Shown in pieces: positions 9,118-17,967 of a stretch of 44,104 bases of DNA. Made by a program: the position numbers and the translations under genes. The DNA is from Blautia sp. BIOML-A1. GTDB taxonomy: Bacteria; Bacillota; Clostridia; Lachnospirales; Lachnospiraceae. The stretch covers positions 1 to 44,104 of the forward strand of contig NZ_WWVR01000027.1 of the NCBI RefSeq assembly GCF_009883055.1. The letters are read 5' to 3'. A model generated the notes under the pieces. The model made no database searches and was not told the DNA's origin. It worked only from the letters and a program-made list of their open reading frames with translations. Each line of letters starts with the position of its first letter. The stretch's first letter is position 1.

Positions 9118-9891
9118 TTAAAGACTTGAATTCTGATCAATCTTTTCTTTTATTTTTGTGATTTCTGCTGTTACAGTCTCGCTGAAATCATAAGGGGATT
9201 TACCCTGACGGTCAGCATCGATAACCTCCGTATTATAATGGAGTATGCCAAGAAGGTCTTCTGCCGGGATTCTGGAACGGATAAATTCCTCATCCTCTGT
9301 GTTTCTGACCTTGTTTGCCACAACCTTAACCTGTGCTACTCCAAGGTCACTGGCAAGACGCTTGACATTTTTGTATGTCTGTACACTTCTTGCACCCGGT
9401 TCGATCACTACGATAAATGCGTCAACTCCCTCTGTGGTTCCTCTGCCGAGATGTTCCAGGCCGGCTTCCATATCAAGAATCACCACATCTTCTCTTCTCA
9501 ACACCAGATTGTTAATAATACGTTTCAGCATTACATGCTCCGGACATACACATCCGCCGCCGCCTGTCTCGACAGTTCCCAGGACAAGGAGCCGTACGCC
9601 GTTGCAGACCTTACCGTATTTATCCGGAATATCGTCTACCTTTGGGTTCAGATGATAGAACTGATTTCCTGCAGTTGCTCCTGTACGTTCCTCCACAAGC
9701 TTACGCATTTTGGAGATCGGCACGATAGAATCCAGTGTTTCTTCATCAAATCCCAGCGCCAGGCCAAGATTTGCATCCGGATCCACATCTGCTGCAAGTA
9801 CCGGTCTGCCCTCTGCTGCATACAACCTCGCGAGCGTTGCTGCAAAAGTAGTTTTGCCTACGCCGCCTTTTCCTGTAACTGCTATTTTCAT
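9118..9891 (-). CDS. cooC: CooC/AcsF-type nickel-insertion ATPase (copy 1)
   Basis: CooC-family P-loop ATPases of the SIMIBI/MinD class load nickel into the C-cluster of CO dehydrogenase (CooC) or the A-cluster of ACS (AcsF). The 257-residue protein begins with the deviant Walker A GKGGVGKTT (residues 7-15), with AADVDPDANL following. The metal-binding CxC is present in GGGCVCPEHVML, and LDMEAGLEHLGRG is the Walker B/switch region. It lies between cooS and acsB, which suggests it serves AcsB as an AcsF, but the two copies in this cluster cannot be assigned with certainty. ATG at 9891 after AAAGGTGG. Confidence 0.93.
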   Translation of the reverse strand: MKIAVTGKGGVGKTTFAATLARLYAAEGRPVLAADVDPDANLGLALGFDEETLDSIVPISKMRKLVEERTGATAGNQFYHLNPKVDDIPDKYGKVCNGVRLLVLGTVETGGGGCVCPEHVMLKRIINNLVLRREDVVILDMEAGLEHLGRGTTEGVDAFIVVIEPGARSVQTYKNVKRLASDLGVAQVKVVANKVRNTEDEEFIRSRIPAEDLLGILHYNTEVIDADRQGKSPYDFSETVTAEITKIKEKIDQNSSL

Positions 9892-9934
9892 TTTATGTCA
9901 TCCACCTTTTATTACAATTTTAGATTACAGCAGA

Positions 9935-11827
9935 TTAGATTCCTAATGCTGTTCTCTTTTCTTCAATTCTTTCGATCATCAGATCAACTAATTTCTCGAT
10001 ATCAGTTTCTACTGTGTAAGCAGCACCTGTCCATTTTCTTGTTCCTTCTGTAAGAAGTTCAGCCATCTCTGAAGAACCGGAAACATATGGATCAACACCA
10101 AGGAAGGTATCAATACCAGTACCTACTACGTAGTTACCGATGGATACAGCTTTTTCAGACATCCACTCAGGAGCACATCCGACTACCGGAAGCTGATTGA
10201 TCTGAAGTCCTGAATCTTTTGCAAGTTCTGCAGCCAGGATCATCATACGGGAGATATCTACACAGGATCCCATGTGGAGTACCGGCGGGATATCAGCCAG
10301 TTCACAGACACGTTTCAGACCTGCACCGCAGAGTTCTCTTGCGGATTTGTCCATCAGACCAGCTTTTGCAGCTGCCTGTGCAGAACATCCGGAAGCGATG
10401 ATGATGATATCGTTTGCGATACATTTCTTCATTAATTCGATATGTGCGTAGTCAGGACGGATCTTCGGGTTGTTACATCCAACCATAGCAACAGCACCAC
10501 GGATAACGCCGGAAGTGATGCACTCAAGTAACGGTTTGGTTGTTCCTGTTACATCAACCTGAGAGTTTGTAACACCGTCAAGAACTTTAAGGATTGCTTC
10601 TACGGAGTAACCAACAGTAGCTTTCTGTTTCAGCTGCGGGATATGTACAAGCTCTGGTTTTCTGTTCTTGAAGTTATCGATAGCCATCTTAACGATTGCT
10701 TTTGCGTTTTCTCCTGCTGTCTCAGCGTTGAATCTGATAAATTCAGAATCCGGCATCTGAGCGATCGGAGAAGTTGTGATAAATTTGGTGTGGAAGCATT
10801 TGCTCAGAGGTCCTAATGCAGGGAAGATACACTGAACGTCAACTACGATTGCTTCGCAGGCACCTGTCAGTACTACGTTTTCCTGCTGCAGGAAGTTACC
10901 AGCCATCGGAACACCACGACGCATAGCTACTTCGTTTGAAGTACAGCATACACCGGAAACTGTGATTCCTTTAGCTCCTACGGATTTTGCATAATCGATC
11001 ATTTCTTTGCTGTCTGCATATTCACAGATCATCTCAGAAAGGCTCGGGTCATGGCCGTGTACAACGATGTTTACGTTTTCTTCAACCATTACACCAAGGT
11101 TAGCTTCTGTATCAATCGGCTTCGGAGTTCCGAACAGCACGTCAGAGAACTCTGTTCCCATCATGGAACCGCCCCATCCATCAGCCATACCGCAGCGAAG
11201 GGACTGTTTTACAAGTGCTTCCGGAAGGGAAGAACATCCCATATGAGCCATATGCATGGAACTTGCAACCTCACGGTCGATAGCACGAGGTGCGATTTCG
11301 TTCTCGATCAGTTTTTCTTTCTGTCCTGCAGGCATCCTGTCAAGGAATCTCTGATATCCGAATGGTTTACCATATTCCATCAGACCGATCTCAGCCATCT
11401 CATGAGCCAGATCATAGATATCTTTTCCTTCTGTTTCTACGCCCCATTCTTTTGCGATACGAAGCAGTTTCTCAGGGTCTTTTACCTTATAGTTTCCGTC
11501 TTCTTTTGCACAGTACAGTGTGTGGCAGATCTCACGACCGTGATCAGAATGAGTTGCTGCACCGCCTGCTGTGAATTTCAGGAAGTTTCTTCCTACGATA
11601 CCATGTGCGTCACATCCGCAGATACCTCTCGGAGCCTTAGGTGTGATACGGCATGGTCCCATAGCACAGATTCGACAGCAGATACCCTGCTCGCCGAACT
11701 TACAGTGTGGAGTCTGGTTCTTTACACGAAGCTGCCAAGCGTCTGCGCCTACCTTTGCGCCAGTTTCCAACAGTCTGTTGGTAGCAGCTTCAAATTCTTC
11801 CACTGTAGTTAATTTGAATTCACTCAT
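9935..11827 (-). CDS. cooS: Anaerobic carbon-monoxide dehydrogenase catalytic subunit
   Basis: CooS (AcsA) reduces CO2 to CO at the Ni-Fe-S C-cluster and passes it to AcsB. The 630-residue length is typical. The N-terminal B/D-cluster cysteines are visible in CKFGEQGICCRICAMGPC and GICGCDAHG, and the C-terminal half has the C-cluster regions VMVEENVNIVVHGHDPS, CCTSNE, ASGCSAQAAAKAG and HMGSCVDISR. The start was set at 11827, where AAAGGAGG precedes ATG by 6 nt and the protein begins MSEFKLTTVEEFE; the in-frame extension to 11926 lacks a ribosome site. It follows a terminator and probably has its own promoter. Confidence 0.97.
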   Translation of the reverse strand: MSEFKLTTVEEFEAATNRLLETGAKVGADAWQLRVKNQTPHCKFGEQGICCRICAMGPCRITPKAPRGICGCDAHGIVGRNFLKFTAGGAATHSDHGREICHTLYCAKEDGNYKVKDPEKLLRIAKEWGVETEGKDIYDLAHEMAEIGLMEYGKPFGYQRFLDRMPAGQKEKLIENEIAPRAIDREVASSMHMAHMGCSSLPEALVKQSLRCGMADGWGGSMMGTEFSDVLFGTPKPIDTEANLGVMVEENVNIVVHGHDPSLSEMICEYADSKEMIDYAKSVGAKGITVSGVCCTSNEVAMRRGVPMAGNFLQQENVVLTGACEAIVVDVQCIFPALGPLSKCFHTKFITTSPIAQMPDSEFIRFNAETAGENAKAIVKMAIDNFKNRKPELVHIPQLKQKATVGYSVEAILKVLDGVTNSQVDVTGTTKPLLECITSGVIRGAVAMVGCNNPKIRPDYAHIELMKKCIANDIIIIASGCSAQAAAKAGLMDKSARELCGAGLKRVCELADIPPVLHMGSCVDISRMMILAAELAKDSGLQINQLPVVGCAPEWMSEKAVSIGNYVVGTGIDTFLGVDPYVSGSSEMAELLTEGTRKWTGAAYTVETDIEKLVDLMIERIEEKRTALGI

Positions 11828-11845
11828 TATAGACCTCCTTTGATG

Positions 11846-11866
11846 ATACATGAATGAGTCATGTAT
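11846..11866. promoter_or_regulatory. Leader hairpin upstream of cooS
   Basis: ATACATGA and TCATGTAT form a perfect 8-bp stem with a 5-nt loop, placed 20 nt before the cooS start. It may stabilise the mRNA or be a protein-binding dyad. Confidence 0.45.
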
Positions 11867-11875
11867 TTTTACCTT

Positions 11876-11904
11876 TCTATAAAGTTTTATATAATAACCC
11901 GCAA
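11876..11904 (-). promoter_or_regulatory. Candidate promoter for cooS-cooC-acsB
   Basis: Minus-strand TTGCGG and TATAGA are spaced by 17 nt, ending about 50 nt before the cooS start and just after the terminator at 11941-11974. The hexamers are only moderate matches. Confidence 0.4.
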
Positions 11905-11940
11905 GACAGAACCCATCCCCGCCCATGGGTTATTTCCTGT

Positions 11941-11974
11941 AAAAAATGCTGCCGGATATTGACAGATTCCGGCA
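11941..11974 (-). terminator. Terminator after the second cooC
   Basis: Minus-strand TGCCGGA pairs with TCCGGCA across an 11-nt loop and is followed closely by six T residues. It ends the maturation-gene unit 100 nt after its last stop codon; read-through into cooS remains possible. Confidence 0.75.
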
Positions 11975-12075
11975 TATTCTGTAATACTTCTCCGCTTTGT
12001 CAGCAGAGAAAACGTAAGTTCCCAGCTGCCGCTCCCTGCTCTTTGCAGTGACAGAAGGGGACTTACTCGATTCAA

Positions 12076-12846
12076 TTATAAGTCTAATTTACCGGCGATT
12101 TCTCTCAGTGCTTTCTTGACCGGATTATCCTCCGGAAGGCTTGCTGTAGGTTTACCCTCACAGTCATATTCATAGACGGCATCATCCTGAGGTACCACAC
12201 CCAGAAGATGAAGTCCCTGGTTTGCGATCTCCTCCTTGATTCCCTCGTTCAGTTCGCCCTTCGGTGCCCGGTTGACGATCAGTCCCACCGTGCTCGGTTT
12301 CATATTGCATTCTTCGATCAGCTTCGCGATCCTTCCGACAGCCTGGATTCCTCTGCGTGAGCAGTCGCTCACCAGGATCGCTGTCTGCATGGACGGAAGA
12401 ACACCTCGGCTGATATGTTCCATACCCGCCTCATTATCCACTACAATATATGGATAATGGTTCTGGTATTTCGCAAGCTGTGCCTGAAGAAGACCATTTA
12501 CGTAACAGTAGCATCCCTTGCCCTGCGTTCTGCCCATTACAAGCAGATCAAAATCATCCTCCTCAACCAGTGCATCCTCAAATCTCATTTCGGCATAATC
12601 TGCCTTGGTCATTCCTTTCGGGATCGGACTTTCCTTTGCGATCTCTGCCTGTGCAATCTCCTCACGTACGTCGCCGAGAGTTGTGTCAACCTTAACTCCG
12701 AGGACTTCATTCAGGTTGGAGTTTGCATCCGCATCCACTGCAAGGATCGGCCCTTTGCCCTGTTCGCAGAGATACTGGATCAGCATCCCGCATAAAGTAG
12801 TTTTACCTACGCCGCCTTTACCGGCGACGGCAATCACATGTGCCAT
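12076..12846 (-). CDS. cooC: CooC/AcsF-type nickel-insertion ATPase (copy 2)
   Basis: A second MinD-like nickel chaperone ATPase, 256 residues. It has the deviant Walker A GKGGVGKTT (residues 9-17), LAVDADANSNLNEVLG, the metal-binding CxC in GKGCYCYVNGLLQ, and VDNEAGMEHISRG. It is clearly diverged from the copy at 9118-9891, and the two probably serve different targets (CooS C-cluster versus AcsB A-cluster). This copy is grouped with cooT and the His-rich CooJ-like gene upstream of cooS, so it is the better candidate for the CODH-specific CooC. A 76-nt gap separates it from the cooT stop; AGGAGG precedes the ATG. Confidence 0.92.
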   Translation of the reverse strand: MAHVIAVAGKGGVGKTTLCGMLIQYLCEQGKGPILAVDADANSNLNEVLGVKVDTTLGDVREEIAQAEIAKESPIPKGMTKADYAEMRFEDALVEEDDFDLLVMGRTQGKGCYCYVNGLLQAQLAKYQNHYPYIVVDNEAGMEHISRGVLPSMQTAILVSDCSRRGIQAVGRIAKLIEECNMKPSTVGLIVNRAPKGELNEGIKEEIANQGLHLLGVVPQDDAVYEYDCEGKPTASLPEDNPVKKALREIAGKLDL

Positions 12847-12921
12847 ATTAAAGAGTGCCTCCTACTCAATTTCCGCTTTTATTTCCGTGCAGCTGCCTTT
12901 TAGCTGCATCATCTGTTGCGT

Positions 12922-13107
12922 TCAGTCTTCACAGCAAAGCTTTACAATGCTGTTAGCCAGATCTACCATGAGGATACGTCCCTCTACAACACGCTCATCA
13001 CCCATGATATCTCTGAGGATCAGTTTATTTCCATCTACGTCAATTCTGGATACATTTTTGAAAATAACAGAATTATCGCTTTCTTTATATACCGTTGCAA
13101 GACACAT
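12922..13107 (-). CDS. cooT: CooT-family small nickel-binding protein
   Basis: A 61-residue protein beginning MCLATVYKE. CooT of Rhodospirillum is a small homodimeric protein that binds one nickel per dimer through the N-terminal Cys2, which is present here. The rest is a short beta-barrel-like domain. The in-frame extension MTY- upstream is unlikely, because Cys2 must be next to the initiator and AAAGGG lies 9 nt before the ATG at 13107. Two cysteines also sit at the C-terminus (KLCCED). It lies between the His-rich gene and cooC copy 2, making a cooC-cooT-cooJ-like set. Confidence 0.85.
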   Translation of the reverse strand: MCLATVYKESDNSVIFKNVSRIDVDGNKLILRDIMGDERVVEGRILMVDLANSIVKLCCED

Positions 13108-13164
13108 ATAAGTCATCCCTTTCTGTTGTGTTGTGTCATTCAGTATTGCTGCTGTTACATAGTA

Positions 13165-13569
13165 TTATTTCATTTCTTCCTTAACAAGAGTCAGGGCAAG
13201 TCCCAAGCGCATATTACCCTTCTGGAAATCTGCCACAGCTTCTCTGATCGTTCTGGCTGAGCCTGTAAGCTCCATCTTCTCCAGGTTGTCTGCCATCTGA
13301 TCGAGTTCTGCCGCATGATGCTCGTTATGCTGCAACATATAAGTCAGAAGTGCGATGGTTTCTTTCTTGCAGTCTCCGCCTTCGCAGGAACCGCAGTGAC
13401 TCTGGTCTGCACATCCGCCTTCGTGGGTATGTGCATGCTCGCCATCTCCATGAGAATGGGAGTGTGTATGGGTCACACCGTCCGCATGTGTGTGTTCATG
13501 GGTATGTCCCTCTGTATGCTCATGTCCGTGCTGGACAAGATTTCCGTTTTCATCTTTGATCAAGTGCAT
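13165..13569 (-). CDS. His/Cys-rich metal-binding protein, CooJ-like by position
   Basis: The 134-residue product starts MHLIKDENGNLVQHG and has 14 histidines between residues 14 and 49, mostly as HxH repeats. They are followed by H58 and four cysteines (C53, C59, C62, C67). The C-terminal 65 residues are predicted helical (ALLTYMLQHNEHHAAELDQ onward). It is a likely nickel store or donor. CooJ of R. rubrum has a His-rich tail and works with CooC and CooT; the same three-part grouping is seen here, although the domain order differs (His-rich region first), so homology to CooJ is not claimed. First gene of the acs operon, with AAGGAG 8 nt before the ATG at 13569. Confidence 0.8.
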   Translation of the reverse strand: MHLIKDENGNLVQHGHEHTEGHTHEHTHADGVTHTHSHSHGDGEHAHTHEGGCADQSHCGSCEGGDCKKETIALLTYMLQHNEHHAAELDQMADNLEKMELTGSARTIREAVADFQKGNMRLGLALTLVKEEMK

Positions 13570-13687
13570 TGTGTCTGCTCCTTTCTGCACGAATTCCTGT
13601 CCCTCCGTTTATTGTTTCCCACGTTCACAGGCAGATATTCTGTCTTAAACGTAACAAACTTATGACAAGAATTTATCAATTAAACTT

Positions 13688-13716
13688 ATTATACATCTTT
13701 TTTTCTCGTTTATCAA
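13688..13716 (-). promoter_or_regulatory. Main promoter of the coo/acs operon
   Basis: Minus-strand TTGATA (13716-13711) and TATAAT (13693-13688) are spaced by 17 nt, a near-consensus sigma-A promoter. Initiation near 13681 gives a leader of about 110 nt before the His-rich gene. I saw no riboswitch fold in the leader. Confidence 0.8.
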
Positions 13717-13725
13717 GGAGATAAT

Positions 13726-13800
13726 ATGAAAAATTCCACAAAAACGAAGAGGTTAGGCATTCTTTTTTTTACGTTTTTTCAAGTCATTTTGTTGTTTTAG
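13726..13800 (+). CDS. Possible 24-residue hydrophobic peptide
   Basis: An ATG with an ideal AAGGAG 5-6 nt upstream opens a frame encoding MKNSTKTKRLGILFFTFFQ and then VILLF: a basic N-terminus and a membrane-spanning hydrophobic stretch. Its RBS overlaps the -35 region of the divergent acs promoter. No clear plus-strand promoter was found, so it may be fortuitous. The remaining 13801-13971 bases are AT-rich and hold only the aldo/keto reductase promoter. Confidence 0.25.
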   Translation: MKNSTKTKRLGILFFTFFQVILLF

Positions 13801-13923
13801 TTGTTACATAAATAACGCATATGTCTTTTTTTTAACGTTGTTTATATTTCATTATTTCCTAGCTTTTTGCACATACTGTATCAAATTTTTAATATATTTG
13901 ATGTTCTTCTTTCACATTTTCAT

Positions 13924-13931
13924 GTTATAAT
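13924..13931 (+). promoter_or_regulatory. Extended -10 promoter for the aldo/keto reductase
   Basis: TGTTATAAT (TGn plus TATAAT) lies 40 nt before the TTG start. No good -35 is seen at 17 nt, as often tolerated in extended -10 promoters. Confidence 0.5.
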
Positions 13932-13971
13932 ATATAAAAATTTTCAAAAAAGCAAGCAAGGAGGATACACT

Positions 13972-14799
13972 TTGACTACTTCCGTATTCTTAAATAACGA
14001 CAGAACCATGCCGCTTCTGGGACTTGGTTTATATAAAGCAACTGCCGATGATGAAGCTGAGAATGCCATTGCCGCAGCAGTAAAGAATGGCTATCGTCTG
14101 ATTGACACCGCTTCTGCATATAAAAACGAAGAGAATGTCGGACGCGGCATTGCACGGTGCGGCATTCCGAGGAAGGATCTGTTCATAACCACCAAGATCT
14201 GGAACAACGCTCAGCGTCTCGGAGATGTCGATGGTGCTTTTCAGCGAAGTCTGGATCGCCTCGGTCTTGATTACATTGATCTTTATCTCATTCACTGGCC
14301 GGTTCCGGGCTGTTATCTGAGCACCTGGAAGGAAATGGAGAAATTCCTCGAATCCGGCCGTGCCCTTTCTATCGGTGTCAGCAATTTTGAGATTCGTCAT
14401 CTCGAAGAGCTCCGCAAGGTATCCGGTATTGTCCCTGCGGTAAATCAGATTGAATGTCATCCTCTCTGTTATCCGAAGGAGCTTATTGAATACTGTCAGG
14501 CAAATGGGATCCAGGTGCAGGCCTATGCCCCTCTGGCACGAGGTGCTTATCTGGATAATGATATTCTCTGCGTCCTTGGCACAAAGTATGCACATACTCC
14601 TGCACAGGTCGGTCTTCGCTGGGCCGTCCAGAAGGGAATCTCCGTTATTCCGAAATCCGTTCATCCGGACCGCATTGCTTCCAATGCACGGATTTTTGAC
14701 TTTGAGATCGAGCAGGAAGATATGGATCTTCTTGATACACTTAACGAGAACTTCCACAGTGCCAGCATTCCGGAGGATCTGCGGGATATTGTTTTCTGA
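13972..14799 (+). CDS. Aldo/keto reductase
   Basis: An NADPH-dependent reductase of the AKR superfamily, 275 residues, a single TIM barrel. The catalytic tetrad is complete: D45 and Y50 (DTASAYKNE), K75 (TTKIW) and H108 (YLIHWP). The C-terminal NADP site IPKSVHPDRI is present. Substrate cannot be told; the sequence resembles the 2,5-diketo-gluconate reductase-like subgroup. The start is a TTG at 13972 with AAGGAGG 7 nt upstream; the longer frame from 13867 runs through AT-rich promoter sequence and is rejected. It stands alone, divergent from the acs operon and convergent with gpsA across a bidirectional terminator. Confidence 0.9.
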   Translation: MTTSVFLNNDRTMPLLGLGLYKATADDEAENAIAAAVKNGYRLIDTASAYKNEENVGRGIARCGIPRKDLFITTKIWNNAQRLGDVDGAFQRSLDRLGLDYIDLYLIHWPVPGCYLSTWKEMEKFLESGRALSIGVSNFEIRHLEELRKVSGIVPAVNQIECHPLCYPKELIEYCQANGIQVQAYAPLARGAYLDNDILCVLGTKYAHTPAQVGLRWAVQKGISVIPKSVHPDRIASNARIFDFEIEQEDMDLLDTLNENFHSASIPEDLRDIVF

Positions 14800-14853
14800 T
14801 AGTTTTGTCTGCGATATTCCGATATGATTTCTGTCAGGATCACACAGCACGTC

Positions 14854-14895
14854 AAAAGCCGATGAGCAGAACTTACAACTGTCTCATCGGCTTTT
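14854..14895. terminator. Bidirectional terminator between the aldo/keto reductase and gpsA
   Basis: AAAAGCCGATGAG and CTCATCGGCTTTT form a perfect 13-bp stem with a 16-nt loop and T-tracts on both strands. Confidence 0.9.
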
Positions 14896-14962
14896 ATTGT
14901 TATTCAAATCTTATATAGCTTATCTTCTGATAAAGCCATCTATTCTGTCTTTATACTGTTCT

Positions 14963-15970
14963 TTACCACGGAAGCATCGGTGTTTCCACCTTTTTGTCGC
15001 GAAGCATCAGATCTCTGACTGCATCTGCCGCCGGCTTGTTTTCAAACAGGACTTCGTTGACTTCCATGATAATCGGCATTTCTACCCCATATTTCTCGGC
15101 AAGACTTTTGGCTGCTTTGGCAGAATAAACGCCTTCCACAACCATCTTGACTTCATCCATTGCCTGCTGCATGGTATAGCCCTGTCCGATCAGGTAACCT
15201 GCCTTACGGTTACGACTGTGAACACTCGCACAGGTTACGATCAGATCACCGATCCCGGTAAGTCCTCCGAAAGTTTCCATGCGCGCTCCCATCTTTGTTC
15301 CAAGACGTGCAATCTCGGCAATCCCTCTTGTGATCAGTGCCGCCTTCGTGTTGTCACCATAACCAAGTCCGTCTGCTGTTCCTGCTGCAAGAGCGATCAC
15401 GTTCTTAAGAGAGCCGCCAAGCTCTACCCCAAGCATATCCGGTGTCGTATATACACGAAATACTGGACTCATAAAAATCCCCTGAAGATACTCAGCTGTT
15501 TCCCGCTCAGGCCCGCTGATCACACAGGTGGTCGGGATTCCTCTTCCCACCTCTTCCGCATGACTCGGTCCGGAAAGCACATATACAGCTGCTGCCGGAA
15601 TTTCTTCACTGATGATATCTGTCATCGTCATCAGTGTGTTCTCTTCGATTCCCTTGGCAACATTGACAATGATCTGCCCTTTCTTTACATCAGGTGCCAT
15701 CAGTTTTGATGTGCTTCTGATATACGGAGACGGTACGGCCAGCACAAGCACTTCTGCTGTTTCGATGCAGTCTTTCAGGTCTGCTGTAATATCAATATCC
15801 TCCGGGATATGTACTCCCGGAAGCTTGGAAGTAAGCTCTCTTGTTTCCCTCAGAGCATCTACCTCTTCCTGAAATCTTGACCAGAGACGCACCTCATGTC
15901 CGTTATTGCTCAGAAGAATAGAAAGTGCAGTTCCCCAGCTTCCTGCTCCCAGTACACTGATTTTTGCCAT
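14963..15970 (-). CDS. gpsA: Glycerol-3-phosphate dehydrogenase [NAD(P)+]
   Basis: GpsA reduces dihydroxyacetone phosphate to sn-glycerol-3-phosphate, the backbone for phospholipids. The 335-residue protein has the Rossmann motif GAGSWGTAL at residues 8-16, the conserved VNVAKGIEENT and the catalytic region LKNVIALAAGTADGLGYGDNTKA. It lies 16 nt after plsY, which uses its product, so the pair forms the first steps of phosphatidic acid synthesis. Last gene of the DUF512-der-plsY-gpsA run. No anomalies. Confidence 0.97.
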   Translation of the reverse strand: MAKISVLGAGSWGTALSILLSNNGHEVRLWSRFQEEVDALRETRELTSKLPGVHIPEDIDITADLKDCIETAEVLVLAVPSPYIRSTSKLMAPDVKKGQIIVNVAKGIEENTLMTMTDIISEEIPAAAVYVLSGPSHAEEVGRGIPTTCVISGPERETAEYLQGIFMSPVFRVYTTPDMLGVELGGSLKNVIALAAGTADGLGYGDNTKAALITRGIAEIARLGTKMGARMETFGGLTGIGDLIVTCASVHSRNRKAGYLIGQGYTMQQAMDEVKMVVEGVYSAKAAKSLAEKYGVEMPIIMEVNEVLFENKPAADAVRDLMLRDKKVETPMLPW

Positions 15971-15986
15971 ATATCCTACCTACCAT

Positions 15987-16637
15987 TTAACCTTTCTTTG
16001 ATTTTCCAAGAAATACTTTATTTTCTTTTCCGTGTGCCAGCCTCACAATATTAGCCCTGTGTCTCCAGAACGCAAGACAGGTCAGAAAAGCCATCACCAC
16101 ATACATTTCCAGCGTATGTGAAGGGTTCATTCCATATCCGCCATTTTCACCACGCACGATCAGTGCGATCAGCGCAACCAGATAAGCAGTCAGCGAACAC
16201 AGAGAAACATAATGTGTCAGGGCAAAGATCACAAAGAATACAACCGCACACAGAACAAACAATCTCCAGTCAAAAGCAAGCAGAAATCCCACGGAGGCAG
16301 CAATTCCCTTGCCGCCGCGGAATCCCAGATTTATCGGGAAATTGTGTCCGAGGACACATCCTGCTGCCGCATAGATTGCAAGCAGCGGCAGAATGTCTGA
16401 CGCAGAATTTCGAAAAAAGAGACGTACAACCACGATCGCCAGTACACATTTCAGGCAGTCGCCAAGAAGTGTCATGGCACCGGCCTTCTTGCCAAAGGTA
16501 CGGAGGGCATTGGTGGTTCCCGCATTGCCGCTTCCATGCTCGCGGATGTCTGTCTTATGCATTTTTCCAATAATATAGGATGTCTGAAACAGCCCAAAAA
16601 TATAACCAATCAGAAGAGATACCAAACGTTCTGTCAT
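15987..16637 (-). CDS. plsY: Acyl-phosphate:glycerol-3-phosphate acyltransferase
   Basis: PlsY acylates glycerol-3-phosphate from acyl-phosphate at the membrane. The 216-residue protein has several hydrophobic membrane spans and the three conserved loops: GSGNAGTTNALR, a glycine-rich GHNFPINLGFRGGKGIA, and a C-terminal RHRANIVRLAHGKENK. The start was placed at the ATG at 16637, 4 nt after the der stop; an upstream GTG at 16664 lies inside der. The RBS is weak (GGGAAAAG), suggesting translational coupling to der. Confidence 0.95.
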   Translation of the reverse strand: MTERLVSLLIGYIFGLFQTSYIIGKMHKTDIREHGSGNAGTTNALRTFGKKAGAMTLLGDCLKCVLAIVVVRLFFRNSASDILPLLAIYAAAGCVLGHNFPINLGFRGGKGIAASVGFLLAFDWRLFVLCAVVFFVIFALTHYVSLCSLTAYLVALIALIVRGENGGYGMNPSHTLEMYVVMAFLTCLAFWRHRANIVRLAHGKENKVFLGKSKKG

Positions 16638-16641
16638 TTTA

Positions 16642-17967
16642 TCAGCTCTTTTCCCCGCGTTCACGGATAATAAACTTCAGTGGTGTGCCACGGAAACCAA
16701 ATGCATCTCGAACTTTATTCTCGATATAACGGGTATAAGAGAAATGCATCAGTTCTTTGTCATTTACAAAGATAACAAATGTCGGCGGGCGTACGCCAAC
16801 CTGTGTCATGTAAAAGATCTTGAGACGTTTTCCTCTGTCAGACGGCGGCTGCTGCATGGCAACGGCTTCGGAAAGAATCTCATTCAGGACACCTGTCTGA
16901 ATACGAAGTGTCTGGTTCTCAATGACCGCATCGATTGTCTCAAACAGCTTCGGCAGACGCTGACCTGTTTTGGCGGAAATGAATACAAGTTCTGCATACG
17001 GCATGTACGCCAGCACTTCCCTGATACGGTTTGTGTGCTTGTAAATAGTCTTGTCATCCTTCTCAACTGCATCCCATTTATTGACTGCGATAATGACACC
17101 CTTACCACGCTCATGTGCGATTCCGGCGATCTTGGCATCCTGCTCGGTAACTCCCTCGGTCGCATCGATCACAATCACGACAACATGTGCACGCTCTACA
17201 GCCGTAACCGTACGAATTACGCTGTAACGTTCAATCTCTTCCTTGATCTTGCCCTTACGACGAAGACCTGCAGTATCAATAAAAATATATTCCTTGCCCT
17301 GCCATTTCACTTTCGCATCGACAGCATCACGAGTGGTTCCGGCAATATCAGATACAATCACACGATCCTCACCGAGAAGGCGATTGATGAGGGAAGACTT
17401 ACCTACGTTAGGCTTACCTACAACGGCGATCTTCGGAATATCGTCGTCTTCTTCTGTATCAAGTCCTTCCGGAAATTCCTTGACAATTTCATCCAGCATA
17501 TCACCAAGTCCGGTGCGGTTTGCTGCTGAAATCGGAATCGGTTCTCCAATGCCAAGATTATAGAACTCATAAACGTCCATCATATATTTCTGAACGCTGT
17601 CCACTTTGTTTACAACAAGAACCACTGGTTTCTGGCTGCGGCGCAGCATATCTGCTACCTTTGCATCAGAATCTACAAGTCCCTGCTGCACATCGGTAAT
17701 AAACACGATCACATCCGCGGTATCAATGGCGATCTGTGCCTGCTCTCTCATCTGAGAGAGAATGATGTCTCCGCTGTCCGGCTCAATTCCACCGGTATCG
17801 ATCATGGTAAAGGATTTATCCAGCCAGGTTACATCCGCATAGATTCTGTCACGGGTAACTCCCGGTGTATCTTTTACAATTGATATCATCTCGCCTGCCA
17901 GGGCATTAAACAATGTGGATTTACCGACATTAGGCCTCCCCACAATTGCCACTACTGGTTTGCTCAT
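16642..17967 (-). CDS. der: Ribosome biogenesis GTPase Der
   Basis: Der (EngA) is a double GTPase needed for 50S subunit assembly. Two tandem G domains are visible: G1 motifs GRPNVGKS (residue 8 on) and GKPNVGKS (about residue 182 on), each with DTGG or DTAG and NKxD motifs (NKVD, NKWD). A C-terminal KH-like domain follows. The 441-residue length is normal. Its 5' end overlaps the end of the DUF512 gene by 38 nt, and AAGGAG precedes the ATG at 17967. Confidence 0.97.
   Translation of the reverse strand: MSKPVVAIVGRPNVGKSTLFNALAGEMISIVKDTPGVTRDRIYADVTWLDKSFTMIDTGGIEPDSGDIILSQMREQAQIAIDTADVIVFITDVQQGLVDSDAKVADMLRRSQKPVVLVVNKVDSVQKYMMDVYEFYNLGIGEPIPISAANRTGLGDMLDEIVKEFPEGLDTEEDDDIPKIAVVGKPNVGKSSLINRLLGEDRVIVSDIAGTTRDAVDAKVKWQGKEYIFIDTAGLRRKGKIKEEIERYSVIRTVTAVERAHVVVIVIDATEGVTEQDAKIAGIAHERGKGVIIAVNKWDAVEKDDKTIYKHTNRIREVLAYMPYAELVFISAKTGQRLPKLFETIDAVIENQTLRIQTGVLNEILSEAVAMQQPPSDRGKRLKIFYMTQVGVRPPTFVIFVNDKELMHFSYTRYIENKVRDAFGFRGTPLKFIIRERGEKS

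Noticed and set aside
13570..13681. A riboswitch (for example cobalamin or nickel) in the leader of the acs operon
   Set aside because: No conserved box or multi-stem fold could be recognised in the ~110-nt leader.
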